A stretch of 64,000 bases of DNA from Lasioglossum baleicum (lineage: Eukaryota > Arthropoda > Insecta > Hymenoptera > Halictidae): the NCBI RefSeq assembly GCF_051020765.1, contig NC_134937.1:11834947-11898946 (forward strand), written 5' to 3'. Positions 45,401 to 56,300 of this stretch are shown in pieces. The position numbers and the translations under genes are program-made. The notes under the pieces are model-generated. The model saw nothing but the letters and a program-made list of their open reading frames with translations, was not told where the DNA came from and did not search any database. How positions within the stretch are numbered: position 1 is the stretch's first letter; each line of letters starts with the position of its first letter.

Positions 45401-46273
45401 TTTTTTCAATTTCCTTTCTCAATATGTTTAATAGGTTGAAAATAACATAACAGTATTTTTAAATTTATCTAATGTCTTCACTGTTTTAAATTACACCTAC
45501 TCATTCTTGCCATAAACGCATCAAATCCGCTGTCTGATAAAGGCAAGTGCGATTTATAAATATTCATCATTTATAGAAGGGATATCAAAGAAAAACAATT
45601 CGTCGTTCTGTTAATATTTTTCGTACTTATCATTAGAACTCTAAATAGAAGGGACCGCTGACCGTTTGTTCAGATCTGAGTCACCGGATGCCCATTATTT
45701 ATCGATAAGGATGTCTTATCGTTGAATTCGTTTAGTTAGACCTCTCCTGTCAGTCACATGCTAGTCAAACGTTTAGATATTATTCGCGTTTGTGGAACGA
45801 ATGCTTAAAGCGTAGTTTTTACTCGTAGTAAACAGCGTCACATTTTTCCGTTTCGCTACCTCTCCGTAAACAGGATTTGTTTATCTGCATTCCTTGATTG
45901 TTGCAACCACGATCACAATGGTTGCATTAATCAGTCGTGCCAGAATACATCGGAATGAATGAAAATAATCTTTTAGCGGAGCGACTAATTGATTTTCCGC
46001 GCTAATGATTTTTCAAGTTTTGTGAGTTGTTACAAAGGAAATTGAGGGTTGAGACGTACCTGACTTTGGATCGAAATCCGGAAGACTATCCGACCTGCTC
46101 GGGAAATCATAGCAAGTGATCACGTTAGAGTCCTGAGGATTGGTGAACGGTAACCTTTGGGTAAAGTCATTGTCGGTCGAGATCATGATCAGGAAAAGCA
46201 TGACGGCGCAGGCGAAGCAAAGCACCAGCCTCTTCTTCATCTTCCTCGCCTGGATTAGGTTCGGCCCAACCAT
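42434..46273 (-). CDS. alpha4GT: Alpha-1,4-glycosyltransferase of the A4GALT / alpha4GT family
   Basis: Four coding exons on the minus strand: 46273-46060, 44432-44036, 43165-42955 and 42703-42434. They sum to 1092 bases, 363 residues plus stop, with consistent phases. It is a type II Golgi protein: short cytosolic tail, lysine pair, then one membrane anchor at about residues 14-32. The catalytic part shows GGIYLDLDVVV (the DXD metal- and nucleotide-sugar-binding motif), SHMSDILRYLTLWKFGG just before it, NLTNFAGAEG, NIWGNNGPGVITRTLQKLC, and FYPIHFRKWRKYF near the end, all hallmarks of the Gb3-synthase family. Length is close to human A4GALT (353). Vertebrate members make Gb3. Drosophila alpha4GT1 adds alpha-1,4-GalNAc to arthro-series glycolipids, so the substrate here is more likely GalNAc (inference). 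A second in-frame methionine lies at codon 12. The largest intron is 1.6 kb. Confidence 0.92.
43530..43830. repeat. Dispersed repeat copy 2 flanked by a direct duplication, in an A4GALT intron
   Basis: The dispersed repeat also seen at 6611 lies at 43601-43732. On each side is a copy of a roughly 60-base segment with CGGTATCACTGTGCAACGGT (about 43546-43600 and 43780-43830). The arrangement looks like an insertion between the halves of a local duplication. Confidence 0.75.
44433..46059 (-). other. A4GALT intron 1; no gene seen
   Basis: 1.6 kb of AT-rich sequence. Two fragments, at about 44886 and 45524, resemble the right end of the TAGACTGCGGAT MITE family (TCCGCAGTCTGATAA and TCCGCTGTCTGATAA). 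Nothing coding. Confidence 0.45.
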
Positions 46274-46925
46274 GAATGATCACAATGATTTGAGCAAATC
46301 GACGACTGACCCAGTCATCTCCATTCGAGCGATCTGTAAACATCGATTATCCTTTATTCAACACGGCTCGATCGCCTAATCAATGTGTAATAGTGATGAT
46401 CAGACCGGGAATCTTTGTGCAAAGTAAAAATATTAAAAACAACAGGATACAAGTTGTTTCTCGACAGGTCAACGAGAGCTGTTTATGTTTTCACACCTGG
46501 TATATGATTTACACACGCACATTCTAATCACTCACTCTCACAGCTATTTACACATCCTTACTCTCGTTGTCGTTTTCGGGCGTGCCCTGTCGAGTATTAC
46601 GACAAGATTCAACCTGTTCGCATCAAACTATCTACTCACAAATAAAACTCGCATATTCAATCGAGCACGTGTTCTTTTTCTCATTTCCCGGTTCTCTCCT
46701 CACCACTCCACAGTATTCTTTTGAATTCTCACATAACACAAGTGAAATATTCTTCCGTTCTTCGATAATTTCAATTTGTTCAGAACCTATAATGGTAATA
46801 AATATTACAGAACTTATGTTTTTAAAGAACTTTGCAATGCAACAAAGTATTAAATGACTTGCAACTTTAGAAGACAGTTTAAATTCGCGATTAGATAGCA
46901 TTTTACGGTCCTGGTTTTAAAATGA
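46274..46925. other. 5' flank of the alpha-1,4-glycosyltransferase
   Basis: Should contain 5' leader and promoter of the minus-strand gene, possibly with an untranslated exon. No TATA box or other clear element was recognised. Confidence 0.4.
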
Positions 46926-47046
46926 GTATTGAGGTATGGGGCAGTGAATCACCAAGGTTACCACGTGCTTAGGGCATCCAGAGAAAAGGACACCAGAAAA
47001 ATATTCTGAATTTTACATATTTTACATAGTAAAAATATTACTAAGT

Positions 47047-47183
47047 ATTAGGTTGCAGGGAAAGTTCTATCGTATTTTAACGAAAGCATTTTAATCGATT
47101 TATAGAAATGTATTTGGTTTTGATTTACAAGCAAAATTACCTGCTTATTTAAAATACGACAGAACTTTTCCTCCAACATAATA
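47047..47183. mobile_element. Mariner-like MITE
   Basis: Terminal inverted repeats of about 33 bases: TTAGGTTGCAGGGAAAGTTC continuing TATCGTATTTTAA on the left, and the reverse complement of TTAAAATACGACAGAAC continuing TTTTCCTCCAACATAA on the right. The start TTAGGTTG and TA-rich borders are typical of mariner ends. The interior is about 70 bases and non-coding. It may sit within an older element, because GTGCTTAGGGC occurs on both sides (about 46965 and 47207) and a hAT-like end CTTAATCCGGCACTG lies at 47229. Confidence 0.7.
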
Positions 47184-47325
47184 TTTATGTGCATAGTATT
47201 TTAAGTGCTTAGGGCCTCTGAAGGTCTTAATCCGGCACTGCGTATAGGTCGGTGTCGATAACTATCTCATTCCCATTTTACACAATCGGATCGAATTTAT
47301 TGCGACTACTCTATCGCATATTATC

Positions 47326-47515
47326 ACGCAGCGAATTTGATGCACTTACGACAAAAATGAGTAGGTGTTATTTAAAACAGTAAAAACATTAGAGGAATTG
47401 AGAAATAATGTTATATTATTTTCAACCTATTGAACTATTAAGAGAAAAAACAAATTTCTATGTCACTGCAGTTTGTTGCAATTCAGGCAGAAAAAGTATA
47501 TATTTTGCAGTTCTT
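47326..47515. mobile_element. MITE of the TAGACTGCGGAT family, copy 2 (degraded ends)
   Basis: The interior matches copy 1 and copy 3 (ACGACAAAAATGAGTAGGTG; TTGTTGCAATTCAGGCAGAA). The right end is lost. Confidence 0.65.
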
Positions 47516-47925
47516 CCTCTTAGCAATGAATCATCATTTGACAATTTTTTTTAAACATTCAAGTATTCCAATTACAGCATTATTCATTTTATCTCAAAGA
47601 TTAGATTAAAATTCAGAGAAAAGAAGTATTTAACGATTATGAGCTGCAGCAATATCAATCAAATAATGATTGACATTATCTCTACTCAATTTGTTACAAC
47701 ATTACAGACACAGAAAATGAAAAAATCTTTTGTTCCTTGCGTAACCAGAAATTTTTGTCTTTCTCCTATAAACTTTTGCCTTTTTTCTACGTTATCCGGT
47801 AGATTTGGACGATAAGGTGTGAGAAATCTCCAACTTTCGAACCTGGGGGATCAAGGTTTCAAAAGTTATAAGTGTTTAAAGTTGAGCGCGATTTCCAGTG
47901 TTTTGGACAGGTTAGCGCCACGTAC
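47516..47925. other. Intergenic, no gene seen
   Basis: AT-rich, no recognisable feature. Confidence 0.4.
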
Positions 47926-48240
47926 ATCCCTTTGGATGGAAAAAACATCGAGAAATACCTGTTTACCTTATTATTTCATCATATTCAGTTCGTAAAATGA
48001 GGCACGGATGAGGGTTGAAAAAAATTCACTCCGTGTTCATGACAACAACGCACACCCCTTGGATGGAAAACAACATCGAGAAATAACTGGTTACCTTGTT
48101 ATTTCATCGAACTTTCACCACCGTGTCGATTTGACACTAAGGGACAGATTCATTTCGTGAAACGAGGGACGGATGAGGGTTGGAAAAAATTCACTACGTG
48201 TTTATGACAACAACGTACACCCCTTTGGGTGGAGCAAGCA
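47926..48240 (+). repeat. Two-copy direct repeat of about 130-180 bp
   Basis: Two copies, starting about 47930 and 48056, share CATCGAGAAATA, GGACGGATGAGGGTTG-like and TATGACAACAACG segments. The second copy contains about 50 additional bases (including ACCACCGTGTCGATTTGACA). Local tandem duplication; no coding signal. Confidence 0.7.
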
Positions 48241-49672
48241 GGTTATGATGTCCAAACGTTGATATAGCACTACGCTGCACAGCCACGAAGATCATCGCCA
48301 CCGCGTTCTGCTGTGAGGTTCCGGTGGAGAATTACCTATCGATTGGCAGCGTGTTTACGCCGAGACATCTCGCCAGTTTGTCCCTCAGCATTTGACGAGG
48401 GTGTGAACTGGTCCACTAGGTGCCAAGGAAAAACGTCCAGTGCATCACGTCAACATCCTCGACATTGTTTGAATGTCATGCTGCTCCGTCGCGAGACAGT
48501 AAACCGCAACGCGAGCAGGTCGAAAGACGCGAACGAGGATGCGATTGAAACGTTTTCGCCGACAGTGTCACTGGCGCGGTGCGAAGCCTCGCGGTTTACG
48601 CAAGCCGAACCGTTTCGCCGGCAAACCGAGAACATACTACAATGCCGTGCTTTTTCCCCCTTTTAGATCATGCGTGCGAGTCGTCTCTGCTGCGCGAACG
48701 AACGGCCGATAAACGCATGCGTCGTTCGAACCGGGATTATCGGACAACTATAACATATCTTGTGATTTTAGTTATCTGTATTTACACAGTTGATTTATTT
48801 TTAGAGCTGATTGATGGCAGAAATGTTTACAGGAGATCCTGCGAACGCGATTGGAGAATTTTCAAAGGTCTGAGAACTTTGCACTGTTGGACATTTGATC
48901 GGGGTAAACTTGTGGAAAAGTTATTTCCTCACGGATTTGGATGACATTGAAATATGTTATAAATCTCGACATTCTGAACAACTTTTTCCTGTACAAATAA
49001 TAGGCGCTCTCTTTTGGTTTCTTAGATATTTACAGAAAACTGTTGGTTCGATTATATCGAATTTCGCCATTTTAACTTTTAATTACTCGTGCATGGTACG
49101 TACAGTCTTAAAACTTTAAATTTAGTGTTTCAAGCATAAACAAAGGTGTCGACTACACTAGCAAATATCTATTTTGCATTGAAGTAATTGTTATAGTCAT
49201 GTAAAGTTCTATGTAAACAATTATGTAGAAAGTGGATTGCGAGTAAATGAAGATTGACAGAAATTTATTTAGGTCTGGGTTAGGCTCCGTCCCTCCCACA
49301 CCCTAAAACACATGTTCCGTCAATTAAAAATGTTTGTCTATCATTTGACAAAAATGTTTATTTAAAAGAGAGCTGTAACTTGTCGCAGTTCCCAGAATCA
49401 CCCTATAAAGCTCGTCTATCTTGCAATTAATTCGTACAATTTTTATTATACATAAAAATCCACAATCGAGAACTGAAGCCGTTTAGGTTGCTACTTGTGC
49501 TTGAGCACTGTTTTAATATTGATTTTGGGTCTGGAACCCTTATGGGGTACTGCATCGTGCATGGGGGTGCACCCCATCGTCAGAACGCTGTAACAGCCGG
49601 CATTCTACTATCTGAACTGCCATTTTGTTGGCAACAAAGGGAGAAGAATAGAAGAAGATGTTGGATATCAGA
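48241..49672. other. Intergenic, CpG-rich at 48290-48730, otherwise AT-rich
   Basis: The CpG-rich stretch has a 117-codon plus-strand frame (48313-48666) without recognisable domain or splice partners. It could be an untranslated first exon or promoter, for example of the minus-strand glycosyltransferase, but nothing in the sequence proves it. The rest shows no feature. Confidence 0.35.
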
Positions 49673-49865
49673 ATTAGACAGCAGACTTTATGCATTTATG
49701 ACAAAAATGTGTAGGTGTAATTTAAAACCGTGGAAACATTAGAGGAATTTTAAAATACTGTTATATTATGTTCAACCTATTAAACATATTAAGAATGAAA
49801 GTCAATTTTTTGATGTTACTCTTGTTTGTTGAAATTGACGTAGAAAACTTTTATTTTGCATAAAT
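49673..49865. mobile_element. MITE of the TAGACTGCGGAT family, copy 3
   Basis: Begins TTAGACAGCAGACTTTATGC and matches copy 1 across the interior. The right terminal repeat has decayed (TTTTGCATAAATACTAA). Confidence 0.65.
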
Positions 49866-50596
49866 ACTAAAATTGCATTTTCAGTGAAAGTCTTTTCAGG
49901 CTTTTGGAAGACATTTTCAAAGACATTTATTTCATCGTTCGCATTTGTGTGACTGTTCCAGAGTCTATTTCACCTATTACCGTTTCGTTCTGTACACGAA
50001 CGAGAAACGTAACCAATGTACAAGTGTGTGATATTTCCTTCGACAGGATGACGCAACGTCACCAGGCTATACTTTATGAGAATACTGAAACTCATGAGCA
50101 ATTACGTGCACGTAATTGTTCGATTGCGGTGATAATAGTTGGATTATAGTGGAAGAGGATTATTGTATACAAATGCTCTAAGAAGTTGTCCTTATTCCCT
50201 GAACCGTCGCATATAATATTTCCGGGAAATTTGCGGGGAAGATATTGCTGGCAGATTTACGACGCGTTTATATGTATATGCATACATATATGAATGCATG
50301 CGTTGATCCAGATAATGCAATCGCTTTCGCAGCTGTATATTCAATGTATCAGCTGAAAGAGCTTAAATTGACACGGATAACAGTTATCTTACAATCGCAA
50401 CATTTATATATAAAATGTTAGAATATTTTTTATGTATTTTCTAGTTTTACATCTAATATCTAATCTGTTTCATGTATTAGAATCATGTCATGGGAAACAA
50501 CTTTGATATCGTAATCATTTTCAATTCACAGTCCCCTTATTATAAACCGCACTTTTCTAGCTTTCAAATTTAAATATTTCAAAATATAAGTATATA

Positions 50597-52585
50597 CAGG
50601 GTGTCCCAGAATAAGTGTAACTCCCGGAAATGGGAGGTTCCTTGGATCATTTGAAGCGACATTTTCCTTTGCAAAAATGGCGTCCGCGGCTTTGTTTAGC
50701 AGTTATTAACGAAAAACACGGACCAATCAGAGCGCGCTCTGGGCCGCCGCGCCGATGTCACGGCGCGTGGTCCAAATCGAGAAATCCAGTGACTTTTTGT
50801 TATAACTTTTGTACCATAAGAGATATTGGGATAAAATTTGCACTAAAATTCATTTACAAAATAGACAATTTGAACTAAAGAAAAATTAATATTTTTTTAA
50901 ATTTGTTGAACAATAATTTTTAATTAATTTTCATTGATATTTTTCACTAAAAAAAAATTGTTTAAATACAATCTTCCAAACCATTTTTTATTTCTAACTG
51001 TGTATTTTATATTTATGTTTCACGCATGCAATGTTTAATGAATTGGGAAAAATGTAAATTTGAGGACTGGGGATATATGTATAAAATCTTTTTCTAACCA
51101 TTCCTCACAAGTCTTCCGAAATCTACTTTCTTTATACTGACATCTCATCCATTTTTGTTTTAATTTAAAACAAAATCTTTTTACAAAAACTTTTAAAACT
51201 TCCAAGTTTTTAGAAGAAGTGTGGATCACTTCGGATATGTTTGCGTGTAAAAATAAATAAACACCCATATCTCTCTTTGAATCTTTTAATGCCATGTATA
51301 AATCTTTGTTTTTGCGAAAACGCATTTTAACAAAATAAGTGATATATGTAAATAACAAAGAAGAAAATGTCAAATTTGGAAAACAACATACGTAAGAAAT
51401 TTTTTAGTCATTTGTACTTACCAAAGAGAATATTAAAATTATATATTATATGGATGTAAAATTAAATAGTCCAAAAGAGTACAAAAAACATTAAATAATG
51501 TAACTAAAATTTATATAAATCACACACAATAAAAACACTAATAAAACTTAAGTTTAGTTTATAAAGTAAATTAAAACACTACGAATTATTAACACAAAAC
51601 ATAATGTGATTAAAACGAAATAAAAATCAACAGCGGAAAAATGCTCTGAGAAGTCTCACTGTGGCAGCTCGAATGGTTCTGTCTAAATAAACTAAATGCA
51701 GACAGAAAGTCGAAGACTCATTTGAAGCCTTATCTGCACCATAGCATAGACATTTCAAGTAACTCTAATCTAAATAGTTCGATGAAAAGAACTCTGTATC
51801 GCTTTGGACGTTTGGTCGGAGAATATAAGTGTAGTCCGTAAAACGTAAGGGGACGCGACGCGACGTAACATTGTCAGTTTTAAACTGCTATAATTTGCAA
51901 AGGCGGAAGAGTGCGGAAATGATTTTTATACCATCATATAGAGGAAGGTGTACTGAAAATAGTCCAATTTGTTAGAAACTGGGACTTCCCGGGACTTTAA
52001 AGATATCCCTTACCAATTATAAAAAATTTTTTAAATTTTCTCCATTTAGTCCAGCATTAACTTTTAATACATTGTGCAGACTAATTAATAATGTAAGATA
52101 CGATTTCTTATCGCAAAAATCTGCTCTTTAATTTAAAAAAAAAGCGCGAGAAAATATTAAATAGGAACGTCAGGGCATCGCATCAAAGTGAAGCAATTTT
52201 TCTCGTGAAAAATACTCTTCTGAAAATGTCCAACTTTCAACATTTATTACAACTATAATATTTAATAAATTGTACTAATTTCTCCATTTCCGAGGTCTAT
52301 GGAGATTTGGGAAGCAATGTTCATTGATCAGGTATCGATACAAGAAAGTTCATTTTCGAGCCAAAAGTCACTGGATTTCTCGATTTGGATCACTGTGCGG
52401 CGCACCTCTAACGCTCTGATGCGAGCGCGGCGCGGCAGCCCAGGGCGCGCTCTGATTGGTCCGTGTTTTTCGTTAATAACTGCTAAACAAAGCCGCGGAC
52501 GCCATTTTTGCAAAGGAAAATGTCGCTTCAAATGACCCAAGGAACCTCCCATTTCCGGGAGTTACACTTATTCTGGGACACCCTG
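50597..52585. mobile_element. 2.0-kb DNA transposon with 210-bp inverted repeats, TA target site
   Basis: Left end CAGGGTGTCCCAGAATAAGT, right end its reverse complement. The inverted repeats run about 50597-50805 and 52370-52585 with over 90 per cent identity in the outer 170 bases and an insertion/deletion further in. Both ends are flanked by TA (50595-50596, 52586-52587), as for Tc1/mariner-like insertions. The interior is AT-rich and holds a 112-codon minus-strand frame at 51035-51373 (lysine-rich, CEEWLEKDFIHI near its carboxyl end) that could be a transposase fragment, but no DDE triad is visible. Probably non-autonomous. Confidence 0.85.
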
Positions 52586-52587
52586 TA

Positions 52588-53329
52588 GAATGCGTAGATG
52601 AGGGATTCTGGCGCCTCTCGTAGAAAAATTCTGAAGCTCCGTTCAGGGCCCGTACAGCGCCATTTCGTATAGTGGCAAAATGCTCAAACTGGAATACAAT
52701 TTTACCGACTGGTCGTTTGTTCCTGGAAAACTGTGGTAACGCCATCTGTGAACGAATGCCGAAATGTCTGCCTTAGTTATCAATCCTTGATGGCGCTAGG
52801 GGTGATTGGCTACGGCGGACGTGGATAATGTAGATTTCTATATTGGGCAAGATGTCGACAATGTAAATCAATTAAAGTAAATTTCCGAAAATCGGTCAAA
52901 TCGGTTTCAGCTAAAATTTTGCATTAAAGAAACGTGTTTACCAAAGGGGTTTTTGGTGACTCGAAAAAAAATGTCTACTTTCTACCTTGATCTGGATTAG
53001 TTCTGGATTATTTCTGGGAATAGATTTGTATATGATTACGTTTAGTTTTTATGAAACGTAAACCTGGTAAGATAGAAAATGAAATTTTTACACGTTCTGT
53101 AAAACAGGGACTGGATATATCGACCGTCGGCAATTTTTTGCTGAAAATTAACCGTCAGTGGCGCCACAGGTGGTGCACCGTTAGTTAACGGTCGAATGCG
53201 TGAGCCGCTGATGGCGCAGTGGTCGTTTGCGCAGAGCGAGTGGTCAGTACACAGTGAAAATGGCGCCGCTTGAGTGAAGGTGGGTGATTCTGTGCGTGCG
53301 TGTGCCCGGAAAGTGCGAGTTTCTCGGAA
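52588..53329. other. Intergenic and cytohesin 5' region
   Basis: The distal 150 bases (53170-53329) are CpG-rich and contain GTGGTCAGTACACAGTG, an initiator-like TCAGT, which suits a transcription start for the plus-strand gene that follows. The rest has no recognisable feature. Confidence 0.45.
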
Positions 53330-56300
53330 ATGTGGCAGGATTTGGACGGTCTGGGTGGTGCGGGAGTGAATTCCGGTGGTCACCAGGTGGACCAGTTCTG
53401 CGCAACGGGTAAGAACAATTGTCGAACATCCGTTGAACAGGTCCATCCCGACGTATACAGTTCTTCTGGCCAAAGTCTCTGGGTCTCTCCCTGTCAGAGC
53501 GCACGCGCTCTTTCTCTTTTTCTATCGTACACACGTCGTAAACAAAACGAAATCACCTTTCTCCCGTCTTCCAGAATCAAGACGATCCCATCGAACAATC
53601 CCGTTCCCTCTCACTTATATTATATTATCCCGTGTACTCGAAAGTACTCTAGTAACCCTAACAGCGTTACCCGCATCTGTCAACGAGAAAGACGCAGCTT
53701 CACACAGGATCTCGAACGATTCTGTACATTACCAAACACGATCTCGGACCAACCATAATATTATACAATATATTATATTAACAGAAGAAAACGAACGTTT
53801 TTATCGAAAACTGTGTGAACGATTATCTCGTCTGTTTACATTCGCGCCTTTTGAAACAAAATCTCCGGTGAATCACTCGGTTGCGCAAAACGCGTGTAGA
53901 GGTTAGAGCAGACTCTAACGAGCTACGATCGCATCGGTTTCATTCGAGTGAAACACGAGAGCGATTTAACGTTGCGGCTCTCGTGGTGCGTCGCTTGTGT
54001 TTACGTTCGTCGCTTTTCTACTTAGACTACAGGTTGATCGAACTATTTGCTGATCGGATTTGTTGTCAAAATGCAAGTGGGACTAAGCTGTCAGAATATT
54101 GCTTCCAAAGACTGTATGTACTTTAGTCTTCAAACAATTCTTTCGAAGCTTCCACCGTGATACTTTCTATTTAGTTGACACTAGGAAATTATTCCTGCAA
54201 CTGAGGAAAGGTTAATGAAACTGCTTCGTATACTAGATTGGAATGTAGAAAATGTGAATCATCCGCAGGGTGAGGGGAACAGTAGTTTTACTGAAAGCGG
54301 TTCAAGAGGGGTTGATAATGATACTGCTTCTATAATGATAATGATAAGGCATTCTGTAATTTATTTTGCATTATTTGTGATGAACGATCGATTATCAACC
54401 TTTCTTTTGTATCGTCAAATTTTTCTGGACGATCTTGATAAAAAACAGAAGAAATATCGTCGAAGTTTAAGCCGAAGTTTTGGTCCTATTTACTGGACAC
54501 AAGAAATTTGTGATAACAAATTAATTGTTCAATTAATTTGATCTGATCATGTGAATGAACCGCAGAATGGGGGGGGGGCAGTCTTACTGAAAATGGTTCA
54601 ACAGATCATCGAAATAACTATGTAGCATAGCGAGGGACCCAGCAGTTTACATACGAGTCGGAAAAGTTTGAATCTGATAGAATAACTATTCAACTAGGAT
54701 GAATAGTACATGCGATTTAAGTAAGTCCATGGGCACGAGAAACAGCAGTCTTACTGAAAATGGTTCAACAGATCATCGAAATAGCTAGCGAGGTATTCAG
54801 CAGTTTACATACGGGTCGGAAAAAGCGATTTAAGTCTACGGGCACGAGAAACAGCTTATTATAAATGTCGGGTCATGTGTCCGAGAGCTTGCGTAAGGAC
54901 CGCAGAGTTTGATGGCACAGTTCGGCGAGGTTCGGTGAAAGTAGATGATCGGTAAGGGTCGAATTTCATTTGGATTGGTATGGATGTTTGTTTAACGGCG
55001 ATTTAAATCCACGGTGAGCCCTTGACGATCGACGAAGCACGGCTATCGACCCCGTTACGTTCCACGGCGAAGCAACAGTTTCTAATTGTTCCGCTGAGGC
55101 ACGTAACCTAGCCTAATCCGAGTAGCCGACGACTATACTTTCCGCTGCGCTCTGCGGCGCGCGAGAAGGAAGAGAGGTTAGCGTACCCGTTCCGAGTTAC
55201 ATAACCTCGCACCGAGGTCGAGACCGGGGATGATCATACGGTACTACCGTCACGACGTAGCGCAGGTGGCAGAACGCGTTATGAATGGCGTATGAAAACG
55301 TGTATACACATGGGAGCGATCATTTCCTCTCTCGTTACCACTCCCCTCACCCCTATATAGTAACCGCGTTTCCATGTTTACGCTTGGCCGAGTGCCGGCC
55401 AGATAATAAGGGCGACCTGACAGAAGCGCCGCGAATAGTTTTGTCTTGCTCGAACCACTTTGTAGCGTCGCTATGCCGCGCGTCTCTTCGCGCAAAATGC
55501 ATGCATATACAAAGTATATATTTCGTACACCTTTTAAAAACGAATAACTTTTTCAAAATTGCACCCAACAGCTTTAAGGTTTTTTTTATATATATAACCC
55601 CTAATCAAGTTAGTATGAGATTTTTCTTAAGAAATAAAATTTTCTTGAAGACAAGTTATTATAGTTTAGGAATGGCATAAATAATAAAATTAAAATAGAT
55701 GAAAATAGTCCTAATACTCCTCCAAATTAGTTGGGGATAATTCGAAGGATTGTATAAGCAAATAGAAAATATCATTCGGGTTTAATATGTTCTGGGGTAA
55801 TTATGGGTCCCATGGAAATCACCGACACGGTTTTCATCGACATTTCATTAATTTTTTCTTAATTAATTAATTAATTAATGTGGATTGAATGAGAATCAGT
55901 GGAGAAACGAAATATGAAACCGAGTGTTCTTGAATTAATTAATTAATAAATGAAAAATTAATGAAATGTTGTCGGTGAAAACCGTGTCGGAGAAATCTGT
56001 GTCGATGATGTCCATAGGACCCGTAATTATTGGGTTAGCTATAATAAAGTTGTCTGGGTCTCTGAGAGTATAGGGGAAAATTGAAGTTATAGTTAAGAAA
56101 ATAAAAATAATTATAGTATATCCAAAAATGTCTTTGATTAAAAAATAGGAGGTGAAATATGTTAAGTAGTATTTATTTATTGATCCTATGGGATTATTAG
56201 ACCCGGAGTTATGAAGAAAATATAAATTACTAATAACTAAAAATAAGATAATAAATGGTAGAATGAAATGAAAAGAATAAAAACGGTTTAAGGTTGCGTT

